Positions 11,071 through 20,778 of a stretch of 64,000 nt of DNA are shown here, piece by piece (positions within the stretch are counted from its first letter, which is position 1; each line of letters starts with the position of its first letter). A program made the position numbers and the translations under genes. Under the pieces are notes generated by a model. That model had not been told where the DNA came from. It did not search any database and worked only from the letters and a program-made list of their open reading frames with translations. The stretch comes from Scytalidium lignicola (Eukaryota; Ascomycota; Leotiomycetes), in the NCBI GenBank assembly GCA_002812745.2, contig NCSJ02000107.1:62001-126000 (forward strand), in the 5' to 3' direction.

Positions 11071-13176
11071 ATGAGAAAGCGGGCGAAGACCAATGAACAA
11101 GACCTTTCAGACTCGGAATGGCTAGAGGAAAGGGCTAAGCCAAACCCATCCACTGTCCCTATGGACGGTAATATATCGCAGTACCGACTAAGGTATCGCA
11201 GTGAATCCGACCATTATAGAAATGATCTAAAGAGGTCTTCATCATTTGAGCAACTTCTAGAACAGAGGACTATGACAAATACCGAAGGACCAGGTTTGTC
11301 TCAAGTAGCCCTCTTATATATATGTTCCATATCTGCTAAACTCACAAATTAGACTCCCCGCTCCCGGGAAAGACTTCTCAGAACGATCCATGCTCTGACG
11401 CCAGTGGAATAGGCCCATCGCGAGCTACAGCAGTCGGGCAAGGAGGTGATGTATCACAAGACAAAACCAAAAGCTCCTCCGGCTGTGAAAATTCTTCTAT
11501 TGGAGGAAAGATAGGTTCGTCTGAGTCGCTACAACATCCATCCTCAGACCTAAAGGGAAAGGCCAAAGAAGTACCAGCAGACCATTCTCATGCCCAGAGT
11601 CGAAGAGACTCAACTGACTCTGGATCATCTAAATGCGATGAAGAGCTGAGTAAGGCTAAAATATGGTCGCCAGAAGAAGTGAAGGGCTTCAAATCCAGTG
11701 GAGCATTATCCGGAACTAGGTCTTTCCAACCTTCTGGCAATGATTTTGAACAGAGAGGCGCCCGTGAGATACTTGACAACATGGAGGATTACTTCGATAG
11801 TCCTGGTCCAGATGAACATAGTTCTACACTCCCGGTAAAGAAAGACAAGATATATATCCAAATATCTAGTTCATACAAAGAGGTTGCTGGCAAGAACAGA
11901 ATTCAAAACACGCAATCACTAGCAAGACCATCCAACGAAGGAGAGTATAATAGGTCTCATTCAAACCTACCTCAAGAACCAGGAAATGCGACTGCTCATT
12001 CGGAATCGGCCCCGGGAGTGAGAAAAACATCATATAGCATGGGAACTCTAACTAAGACGTTTGCAAAGATGCGTAGACCACAGACGCTTCGGGCACAAGA
12101 CAATGAAAAGACCAGGAAGTCTAGTCTATTCAGGCTTCTTCGATCATTTTCACTGGGAGACACGACGACGTCTGGCCAAGTTTCTTCATCATCCCCAGCA
12201 GACAATAGCGACCCACAAAATTCCGGTCCTTCACGCACTAATCCATCCGTCCAACAATATCTACAAACTGAAGACGGAATCGTCGTAATTGGAGAAGACA
12301 TTTACACCAACCCACCAGAAAACCGTGTTGACCAGAATGAAATAAGCACCATCCCACCAGTTCAAAATGATCCTATTGCTCCCTGGCCTTTAAGGGAACA
12401 TAACGTATCTAAGTCTACAGCATCGAGTACCTTCAGCTTTCCAAGGACAAGCCTCCGCATTTTCTTAAACGGTACCACTGAACAACTTAATGGACGCCGG
12501 AAGGAGGGCGTCAGCTTTGATGCGCTGAGGGCGTTGATTCAGTCCTCTTCTGATCGATGTTGGATTTTCCTGGTTGAGGATCTAGCGTGCTATGCCTGCG
12601 TGGAGGAAGTGATACTACAAAGGAACGGGGTCCAGGCACAACCCTACCCACAAAGGATGAGTGCCCAGTTCAAGATGAAGCTCAAGAAGACTCATCACGA
12701 ATGCACTCATGAAAACCAGGTAAGCCATTTCTAGGACGTACAGTAAGCTTGCTTCACAGAGCTTGCTAACAGATTTCAAGGCCAGGTTGTTCTTCTCTAG
12801 AATAGGAGAAGATGATGCAAAGCGCCTTAACTCCATAGCGCTTGTGAGTCAAGCAGAATGTGCCGTCAACATGGATAGCTTAGCCTCCGCGATCAATACA
12901 CTCAAAACTCACTTACCAAATATTCAACATGCTGAATATATCATCCACAAGTCAGACAGTTGTGAGAGACAGGGCAAGCAGAATGCAAAACTCTTTATGG
13001 CTCTTCTCCGGGATCTACAGGACCTCCTACCTAATAATACCTGCCTTGTTCCTCGAGGAGTAAATATTCATAAGGAATATGACGATGAGTGGAAAAGGTT
13101 ACGACGACGGCGGCTCCAAACATCTCGTTCCAAAGGGTCCGAGAATAAGTTTCTCAGCATGTTCGGGTGGAAATAA
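11071..13176 (+). CDS. orphan basic, Ser-rich protein of 661 aa
   Basis: Three exons: 11071-11293, 11353-12719 and 12781-13176. Introns are 59 nt (GTTTGT...TTAG) and 61 nt (GTAAGC...CAAG, branch GCTAAC); frame is kept through both joins. I do not recognise the family. The first two thirds are disordered, rich in Ser, Asp and Asn, with basic patches such as KTFAKMRRPQTLRAQ. The last 220 residues, from about WIFLVEDLACYACVEE, look folded and helical and contain several Cys. The C-terminus is very basic (WKRLRRRRLQ) and ends FLSMFGWK. There is no signal peptide or membrane segment. The neighbour downstream is a convergent MFS transporter. The consistent splice signals and ATG at 11071 argue that it is a real gene; its role is unknown. 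Confidence 0.72.
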
Positions 13177-13422
13177 TAGTAGTAATCTGGTCGTTGGCGG
13201 TTGCTCTCAGCCTTTGACTAAAGCTGAGTGGTAGCCTTGTATCGATATCTGTTTTCCCTTCTAAGAAGGATTATTGCCGGTTGAGCCTCTAATATGGATA
13301 TTGAGGATCAAGTAGAATTATGCACATGCACGAGATAGAACACAACCAAAAGCATAAACTTGACTTAGCGGGTTGTCGTTTTAAACTCGACTAGAACTTT
13401 GCTTTCTTGTGTAACAAACAGT

Positions 13423-15214
13423 CTATAGCATATATTTGAAAGACGCCAGCGATTCCCCAGTTGATTCTCCTGACATGAGAGTGTGACCTTCATCCGCAAT
13501 TTTCCCATATCCTTCGTTGTTCTTTTTATTCTTTCTATCCAAGATAATCCGCAATGAAAAAGATAAGATGGCCACTAGAATCATAGCCCCTGCACATATC
13601 ACCATACCCTTTGTATAAAGTGGTGCATCGCTTTGGGGATAAAGCCTCGTCCCTAAGATTGGACCACACTGGCCGATGAGCTGCAGCATAGCGAAGCCGG
13701 TTCCCTGCTTCGACTCTGATTCCTGATTATTAATAGTCCAGGTAATAATGATAGTAATAACACTAAAAAATCCAATGGCAGCAGGATATATTCCTGCATA
13801 TCTATACCAAGTTCCCCATCCTTGGTTACCCGCCAAGGCAATAAATAGATACCCAAGAGCTGACAGCATTGCATGAAAGCATACGAACGCGCTGCGGCTT
13901 TGCATGCGATCCGACAACCACGCAGTGAGGATGACGACGAAGAATGAAGCTAGGTAAGGGGGAGCTGATAGGGCTTGGGATACGAGAACCGAATGTCCCA
14001 TTTCGCGTATGATTGTCGGTAAGAAGACCGGCATGGAAGAAAAGGCCATGTTGGTGAAGAAGAACATGAACGCTGTCAGGTAGCTTTTTGGATCAGTGAG
14101 CGTCTCCAAAGACTCTCGCAGCTTGAGCCCGCCTTTGCCTCTCTTCTCGTCTGGATTCTTCTGCTTCCGAAGACGTAGTTGTGCTACCTTCTTCTCCCGT
14201 TTCGTGAGATACCTGGCAGTTGCGGGGCCATCTGGAATGAAACCCCAACAAATGACAGCCACAAGCACGGAGGGAAACCCTTCTACAAGGAACAGTAGAC
14301 GCCACGGCGCAATTGGAGACCACTCGCCAATCTTGACAATAGCCCAAGCTAGCGTGCTTGCAAAAGATGTGGCTAACGGAGCAGCAGAGATGAAGAATCC
14401 CGTTCTGAGAGCCAGCTCCTCACGCTTAAAAAAGAAGGACAGGTAGAAGGGGATTCCGGTAAAGCCTGCTTCTCCAATACCAAGTAATGTCCGTAATACA
14501 AGTAATCCAGCAAAAGACGTAGCACAGGATTGTAAAGAGGCGATTATACCCCAAGATAAAACAATGACTGTGACGTAAATGTGCGCGGGAACTATCTTCC
14601 ACAATATGCTCATCCATTCGAAGCAGATATATGAGATGTAAAATGAGGTGAGGACCCATTCGTACTTGTCCGAGTCAAGATTAAGATCGGTATCCAGCCC
14701 TGCGATCTTAGCATTCCCTATGTCTTTGAATCCTGTTAGCATCGTGTGTCTTCGATTTCAGTTCGGGGGAAAACGAAGGTGTGGGTTTCTTACTAGATCG
14801 ATCCAGGAAACTGAGCATATACAACAATGCAACGAACACGACCAGTTTTCGGTCAAACTTCCTCACAACCGCCCGCTCCTCTTCTGGGGTGTATAATTGG
14901 TAACTCTTCTCCGCTCCTGGACCTACTCTCCGTCTCCTTCGTTTATGAAACTCGTCAACCTCTACTCCAATCTCATCATCACTGTCAGTGTTCTTCCCTG
15001 CACTCCCACCTGCACTCCCACTTCTTTCATGATGTCGAAGTTTGTGACTTTCTCCAAGCTCATCCAACTCTAGTGCAAATCCATCATCAGAGTCCGTGTC
15101 GGAATCGGGTGTCAGCCGAGTATTTGAGGGCGAACTGGAATTCGGGGAGATCTGAGAGTATGGCATCGAGCCTAACTTTGTGGGAGGCTGCTCGTGGGTT
15201 GCTGTCAAGTGCAT
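13423..15214 (-). CDS. MFS transporter, anion:cation symporter (Dal5/TNA1-like)
   Basis: Plasma-membrane permease of the major facilitator superfamily, in the ACS group whose fungal members take up allantoate, nicotinate and similar organic anions. The substrate here is unknown. Exons are 15214-14794 and 14723-13423; the 70-nt intron (GTAAGA, branch GCTAAC, AAAG) joins LDRS to NIGNAKIAGL exactly as in homologues. About twelve hydrophobic segments follow, with family words such as RTLLGIGEAGFTGIPFYLSFFFKR and PWRLLFLVEG. The N-terminus is an unusually long acidic, hydrophilic tail with DSDTDSDDG and DSDDE clusters that could be casein-kinase sites. I use the first in-frame ATG (15212-15214). 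The frame stays open to about 15430 without an ATG, so the true start may lie upstream in another exon. Confidence 0.85.
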
Positions 15215-16125
15215 TACGGGGACATGAGGTAGTGGAGATGCAATTGTGTCACTTTGGTCTATTCCATCGGGCCCCTGACTAGGCTCAGCAGCGTCATGAC
15301 TGAGAGCTGAGCGAAGAAATAATGTATTTGTGGTCGTTTCTGTAAGGTTAACGTAAGGTGCCTCGGCGGGCAGAGATGTTTCGCTAGCTGCGGCTGTGGC
15401 TCCCCGCAAGGGGTAAGGATGTAATCCTACGTAATTTCAGACGTAAGGGAGAAAGGTCATTTATTGCTCATAGAAAGTTTCAAATTACAGTTCATTCACA
15501 TTGATAACCTCATGCTATCTGTAGTTAATGTTTGATTATTAGTCTATCCTGTTGCTGTGTAATCTAAGCACGTTGCCTAGGTGCAGCAAACCCGCCTACA
15601 GCTTCACCTTTACTAGCGGGCCTGGGAGCTACAATATAAGATCAAATAAACAAAATCCTCGTAACACAACAAGCGCCGTTATGGTATAATGGTCAGGTCA
15701 AATTGTGTTACTCAAAAGGGATAGGAAAATAAGTCTAATGTCTACAAAGATATTAGCAGAGATGTAGGGCACTACATGGCTCGAACTCTTTTGTCTCACA
15801 CTTACTAAATTTTCTCCTTTTTACTTTTTACTCTTTTTATATTCTCTTATACGATGTACAAGTCATCCCCTACAATGATAAAATATTTACTCATAAATGT
15901 TTGGTCTTATTTCGGGTTATTATTTATCGAAGGGAAGAATAATCCCCCCAATGGCTTGATAAGAGAACCTTTCATTACGATCATTCCTCATATACTTTAT
16001 AAAAAATATTGACATAATATACAGAGGCTGTCTATCTACAAAGCAACGAAGCAATATGCTCGTATAGACCATCCCCATGCTGTTCACTCTCTTTCTACAT
16101 ATCTCCCATCTCATCATAATTACAT
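15215..16125. other. intergenic with open frame continuing from the MFS gene
   Basis: The first 200 bp continue the MFS reading frame without an ATG, so they may be coding or 5' UTR. The rest separates the MFS gene from the 3' end of the ABC gene and contains the tRNA-like stem-loop at 15661-15711. No other gene is seen. Confidence 0.5.
15661..15711 (+). other. tRNA-like 5' half inside a perfect 9-bp stem
   Basis: GCCGTTATGGTATAATGGTC at 15675-15694 resembles the 5' half (acceptor arm, D arm, A box) of eukaryotic tRNAs of the Glu/Asp/Gln type. No matching 3' half or anticodon arm follows. It is enclosed by a perfect inverted repeat, GTAACACAA at 15661-15669 and TTGTGTTAC at 15703-15711, so the segment could form a stem-loop. 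It is probably a tRNA-derived relic. Confidence 0.4.
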
Positions 16126-18324
16126 CTACATGCCCCAAATCTCATTCCATCTCCTATAATCTCCCTCAATTGGTCCATTAAGTCTTCCAAATCTTGCTGG
16201 TTTACCGGTATTGGCTTCTGGAAGGCAGATCCATTCCCGGATGCCTCCAGGAATCTCTTCACGAACGTGGCTGATGCAAAGCAGTGCTTGGTGCTTGCTC
16301 AAGCCTCTAACCTGGACTCGTCCAGCTTTGGAAACCTCGGACTCTACGATGACGCGGTGTAACTTCTTTGGAGCGTTCTGTGAATCGACTGCTTCGCTTG
16401 CATTTGTATACATGAATTCCTTCGTCTCACCGTGTGCTAGGAACAGGAGACATCGGTCTCTAACACCATCATCCATACCGCTAAATGCCTCATCCAAAAC
16501 AACCAAATGAGGTTGTTTTATAACAGCACGAAGGAAAAGTGCCACCCTCTGGGCTGAGAATGGAAGACCTCCGAAAATAAGATCATCTGCCCAGGCAGTG
16601 TCCTTAGTACCATCGGATGTGACATGAGTCCCTTCTCGATGTGTTGTGATAGAACTGCCATCTAAATTCCGAACAGTTTCAGTCTCTGCCTTAAAGCCTG
16701 GCCTTAAGTCCGCTTCAAACCATCGAAGGCACGAATCGATACGAAAATCCGCGTCAAAGGCCAACTTTGGAACCCCTTTGAACGTGTCCGACCAGGCGTT
16801 TTCTAAGACCTGTCGAAGCGTTAGGGACCGCGGCATGTGGTTATGAATTTCTGGACTTGACTGGCCAATCTTTGCTTGGATGTCAAAGATAGAGATACCA
16901 AGTTGGCCAGGTTCTGGTAGCCTCGAACGTCCAAACAATCGTATAGGGAGAGAATATGTTTGTGGATGATCCGAAGATATGAGAGATAGGAGAGTTGTCT
17001 TTCCAGAACCATTCGGCCCAAAGATTCCCCATCTCTCCCCTCTTCTCACAGTCCACCAAAGGCCTTCTTTAGTTGAGCCATCAACATCTTGCTCCCAGTT
17101 ACCTAAGACTGTCTTATCCCCATACGCAACTCTAGCCCCTTGCATCTCCACTAAAGGTTCACCAATTTCAGGCGCACCCTCATCTATCATAGCATATCCA
17201 TCTCTGCTCATGTATATTTGATCCACATCAGAAGCTTGAGATACACCTGCAGGTTGGGACTGATTTTCTTTGCTCGTCTTTGCCATGGCGGCCCTTCCTG
17301 CCTGTAAAGCATGATGTGCCCAACTTGGCTCTATAATGCCTTGCGAAGTGAGTTTACGCCCTACCTCATGCATGGAGTGAAGAGGCATATCAAAATGAGG
17401 ATCAAGTCGACCGTTGTTGATATCCTCCACGTATTTCTGAAGCCAATCAAGCACATTTTGCTTAGGGCCATGATACGCTATCTCACAGGATCCTCTCAGA
17501 TAGATGACATGTGTGATCCAGTCTGGGATAGGATCCTGTGGTCTAAGAGTTAAGACAAGACGCGGTGAATTTGCCTTTGCCAATCCATGTAGCATTGGGC
17601 TTAGAGTGATCAAAGTCGGAGGATCAAGGCCCATGAATGGCTCATCTAGAAGGAGAACTTCCGGATCTTCTAGTAGTGCCCTGGCTATTCTCGCACGCCT
17701 CGTCTGCCCGTTGCTGAGATTTGACACGGGCATATCAACCAAGTCATCAAGTCGAAGGCTCTGAATGACACTCTCCAATTTTGCCGGATCAACTGTTGGA
17801 TGATTCACATCCTTGGAAGGATTCAATTCAGTATTACCCTGAAGGTAATTCAATACACTCCAATCAGTGATTTCCCTGCGTGACTCATATCGTGCACTGA
17901 GATATGCTCCTTTGGGTGCTTGAGCTCCTAGTCCTTGCTCTCCATCAAAGCCAACATACCTGATAGCACTAGTTGGCATACGGGGACCATTGTCCTGAAT
18001 TTCCTCAGACTCAAGAAACGGAAAGGAACGTGAGAAGGGAGGAATAGCAGTATGCTTTCCACGCAAAACTTGTAGGAATGTTGTTTTTCCTGAAGATGAT
18101 GGTCCTATTATTGCCCAATGTTCAGGTTCTGAAGGGAAAGAGTGAAGATCAAAAGTAAGAGATGGAAACAATGCCGGATTGGACCCAGCGACTTCTTGAT
18201 ACTGTGGGTGTCGGCGATAGAAAGTGCCATTGCGAATGCTTACTAGCGGTGGTCGAGTTGAAGATGTAGCATACTGACGCATAGCATATGAAAGTCTAAA
18301 AGGAATTGCCAATCGTCTATTCAT
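16126..18324 (-). CDS. twin ABC ATPase, YDR061W/ModF-like
   Basis: Single-exon gene for 732 aa. Two soluble ATP-binding cassettes are fused and there are no membrane segments, as in the fungal YDR061W group related to bacterial ModF. Cassette 1 has Walker A GPSSSGKTT near residue 74, signature LSNGQ near 204 and Walker B LLLDEP near 226. Cassette 2 has Walker A GPNGSGKTT near 437 and Walker B VVLDEAFSGMDD near 607, but its signature is degenerate (PFSAQR instead of LSGGQ). The first 25 residues (MNRRLAIPFRLSYAMRQYAT) are basic and free of acidic residues, so a mitochondrial presequence is likely. The cellular role of this group is poorly known. It is divergent from UMP1, with 318 bp between the start codons. 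Confidence 0.88.
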   Translation of the reverse strand: MNRRLAIPFRLSYAMRQYATSSTRPPLVSIRNGTFYRRHPQYQEVAGSNPALFPSLTFDLHSFPSEPEHWAIIGPSSSGKTTFLQVLRGKHTAIPPFSRSFPFLESEEIQDNGPRMPTSAIRYVGFDGEQGLGAQAPKGAYLSARYESRREITDWSVLNYLQGNTELNPSKDVNHPTVDPAKLESVIQSLRLDDLVDMPVSNLSNGQTRRARIARALLEDPEVLLLDEPFMGLDPPTLITLSPMLHGLAKANSPRLVLTLRPQDPIPDWITHVIYLRGSCEIAYHGPKQNVLDWLQKYVEDINNGRLDPHFDMPLHSMHEVGRKLTSQGIIEPSWAHHALQAGRAAMAKTSKENQSQPAGVSQASDVDQIYMSRDGYAMIDEGAPEIGEPLVEMQGARVAYGDKTVLGNWEQDVDGSTKEGLWWTVRRGERWGIFGPNGSGKTTLLSLISSDHPQTYSLPIRLFGRSRLPEPGQLGISIFDIQAKIGQSSPEIHNHMPRSLTLRQVLENAWSDTFKGVPKLAFDADFRIDSCLRWFEADLRPGFKAETETVRNLDGSSITTHREGTHVTSDGTKDTAWADDLIFGGLPFSAQRVALFLRAVIKQPHLVVLDEAFSGMDDGVRDRCLLFLAHGETKEFMYTNASEAVDSQNAPKKLHRVIVESEVSKAGRVQVRGLSKHQALLCISHVREEIPGGIREWICLPEANTGKPARFGRLNGPIEGDYRRWNEIWGM

Positions 18325-18642
18325 TGTAATAACTTTAATATTTTTATTTTCCCATGACCAGTAATTTTCTGGTGGTACTTAATTTGACTCATTGGAAATA
18401 TCCCAGCCTCGCCAGGTACCGACATAAACCCCGAACACGGCGAGCACACAGATGGTTAGTTACCGAACGCCCACAACCTTGCTTACGTAACGAAAACAGG
18501 TTGATGCTCACGTACTCTCTACGTGCCTGGAGAGCTCTCAAGAAGGTCGAATAGCTCTCTCGCGACGCACATCAGCACCTCTCTCCACATCTTCGAAGCC
18601 CATAATCAAGCCAGAACCCGTTTTACCAGAAAATCCATTATC
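18325..18642. promoter_or_regulatory. divergent promoter, ABC ATPase / UMP1
   Basis: The 318 bp between two outward-facing start codons must hold both promoters. I see no clear TATA element or named operator. Confidence 0.5.
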
Positions 18643-19175
18643 ATGGTAAGCTCCAACGATTTATCTAACATGTGAGGGAAGAGAGTTCAAAGCACTTACA
18701 ACAAGTCTTCCCGCAGTCAATGAGAATCGCTCCAGCCTCTGGCTACTCTACCTCCCACAGCCACATCCAAGCACACAGCGCCGGTGCACCATCCGCACCG
18801 GGAGTCCACGATACCCTCAGGTATGGTGTAGGCCCGTCAGTCCAGTCCTCGACGGATTCCACCCCAGATAGCACACATCCTCTCGAAGCCCGGCTGAAGA
18901 GATGGGAAGCAACGCAAGACGCTCTTAAGATGCAAGGCTTGCGCCGAGCGTTTGGCATGTCGGAGCCGATCAGACGAGGGATGGAGTTGAAGATTACCAG
19001 AGATGGCGAATGGAGACCCGCGATGTTGGGTGGAGTGGGACCCGGTGTGCATGAGGATATCTTGAATGGGAGGGATACTGATATTACTTGGGAGGATGTG
19101 TTCAAGGGTGATGAGATGAGGAGTATACCTGGAATCCATGAGGAGATTGAGAGGAAGGTTAAGATGTCTCAATAG
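18643..19175 (+). CDS. UMP1: proteasome maturation factor UMP1
   Basis: Assembly chaperone of the 20S proteasome: it sits in half-proteasomes, coordinates beta-subunit processing and is degraded on maturation. The gene has two coding exons, and the first is just the ATG at 18643-18645. The donor GTAAGC follows at once, the branch ATCTAAC is at about 18663, and the intron ends CCGCAG at 18716. Exon 2 (18717-19175) then reads S-MRIAPASGYS, giving 153 aa starting MSMRIAPASGY. The second Met, at 18720, is a fallback start. Hallmarks are DTLRYGVGPS near the N-terminus and QGLRRAFGMSEPIRRGMELK with DGEWRP in the middle, plus DITWEDVF near the end. The length is typical of the family. Confidence 0.93.
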
Positions 19176-19799
19176 ATTCCTTTTTGAGGAGTTGGGTGGG
19201 GGGAGTGGTGTGTGTTGCAAATGGAAGATGGGAAATACCTGTAATATTACCCTAGGACCTAGATATGGCGTTTATTCCCATTCCTTCTGAGAAAACGAGG
19301 GAAAGGTACATTATTTTTACTGTTTTTTTTTCTTAAGCCAAAGTTAAAAAGAGAGTAACAATTATTTGCCCAATAGTGAAGGCCATCTACGCCGGAGCAA
19401 GAAGAGAAAAGGAACTACATGCATTCTATCCAGATCCTCCATCCACTAGCACCATACCATTGTGGCATTATGATGACTGAGCTCTTAATATACACAAAGC
19501 CGTCCCTGCTTTCTGCGAATGAAACCAGGTCCCAGAAAAAGTAAATGCCACACAATTCCCGCTACAGATAAACCTCAAAAAAACAAAGATGACATCAGAA
19601 CCGTAACGCCTCTCTCTCTCTCTCTCTCTCTTGCTCTCAAAGTCGTTCCATGGACCTTTTCCGCACATATGCCCAACCGTTTGAATCTCCAGGATGAGTT
19701 ACTATTTTCCCCCTTCGTTCTAAAAGGGTTTGGGGGAGGTCTAGGACGTTTGTACGTTTGTTGCGATATGCTTCGATATGTAAAATAGCCAGAATGCTA
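19176..19799. other. convergent 3' intergenic
   Basis: This lies between the 3' ends of UMP1 (+) and the ubiquitin-fold gene (-). It contains a (TC)10 microsatellite at 19611-19630 and a T run near 19322. No gene is seen. Confidence 0.6.
19611..19630. repeat. (TC)10 microsatellite
   Basis: Ten perfect TC units lie in the 3' flank of the ubiquitin-fold gene. Confidence 0.9.
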
Positions 19800-20778
19800 C
19801 TACAATATGACGCATCGACAGCCAGCAGTGTCTTCTCCAGCTTCTCCATGTCGACCCATGGCTTTGCTCTTTGATGCATCTTCTTCATCGACAACATCTT
19901 GAGGTCTAACCGTCATGTGGACCACGTTGGCGGCATCAGCATTGAATTTGCATTCTATAAAGCATACTCAGTTAGCAATATATCTATGTTGAGAAAGTTG
20001 ACAAAAAGTCATCCCATATCAGAAGATAACGAAGTAACTTACCATGAAGTGGTGTCTTATCATCCAATAACCGGCCGAAATAGATTAATCGTATGCTGCT
20101 AGGGCTGCTTGGTTGCGGCTCCCATTCTTCCCTCCATTCTCGCAGAATCAATTCCTTCAATGTATATACACTGATGCTGAAGGGGTCCTTCTGGCCATTC
20201 TCGGTGACGCCAGGAACATTCACATTGCGTTTTGTCAGGTACTTCTCGTCAATCTTGTACGGGTGTCGTGCTCCCGATGTCAAAAGGAGGGTGATGACCA
20301 CGACTGGTCCTGGCGCATTCGCTGGAGGCGCAGGCGTGACGTCTGTTGCGGGCTCAATTGCTATCGTGCCTCTTCGTGGGATCGCAGGTGTCTCCTCGGT
20401 GGTCGACGATGGCCCATCGCCGGCAGGAGTGGAAACCGGCTCTGCCTTCGAAGTCGATACAGCAGCACCGGAGGCCGCTGGAGCGTTGATTGCTGGTCCG
20501 GCGGAGACTATCGCCTGCTGCTGCTCGTCGTTCATGGTGGAGATGTCTGGAGGAGGAGATGTTGCGGGACCAGAAGCTGAAGTGATTGGATCCTGGTTCG
20601 GGATTGATCCGGCATTATTGGCGTTCTGCGATTCTGCGCTGGATTCTTTGGGGCCGTCGTCGAGATTGGTCATCTCTACGGGACTGATGGTTTGCGAGAA
20701 AGAATTTGGTAAGGAATCAGGAAGTGTCGAGACATGCACTCTGTTGCTGGCACCGGATGGTTGCGAGCCCTCGGTCAT
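19800..20778 (-). CDS. membrane-anchored ubiquitin-fold (MUB/UBL3-like) protein
   Basis: Exons are 20778-20043 and 19954-19800, giving 296 aa. The intron 20042-19955 has GTAAGT and TATAG and joins TPLH to ECKFNADAANVV. The start is the first ATG; an open frame continues upstream only from GTG. Residues 1-145 or so are disordered and rich in Ser, Pro and Ala. A ubiquitin-like domain follows, with VVITLLLTSGARHPYKIDEKYL, TLKELILREWREEW, IRLIYFGRLLDDKTPL and VVHMTVRPQ. The chain ends GCRCVIL: a CAAX box whose last Leu predicts geranylgeranylation, next to a second Cys that could be palmitoylated. This arrangement is that of MUB/UBL3 proteins, which tether ubiquitin-pathway or vesicle-sorting partners to membranes. 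The long disordered head is unlike the short plant and animal forms. Confidence 0.85.

Noticed and set aside
11071..18324. possible small biosynthetic cluster (orphan, MFS, ABC)
   Set aside because: No backbone or tailoring enzyme is present; the ABC protein is a soluble housekeeping type, and the MFS belongs to the nutrient ACS group.
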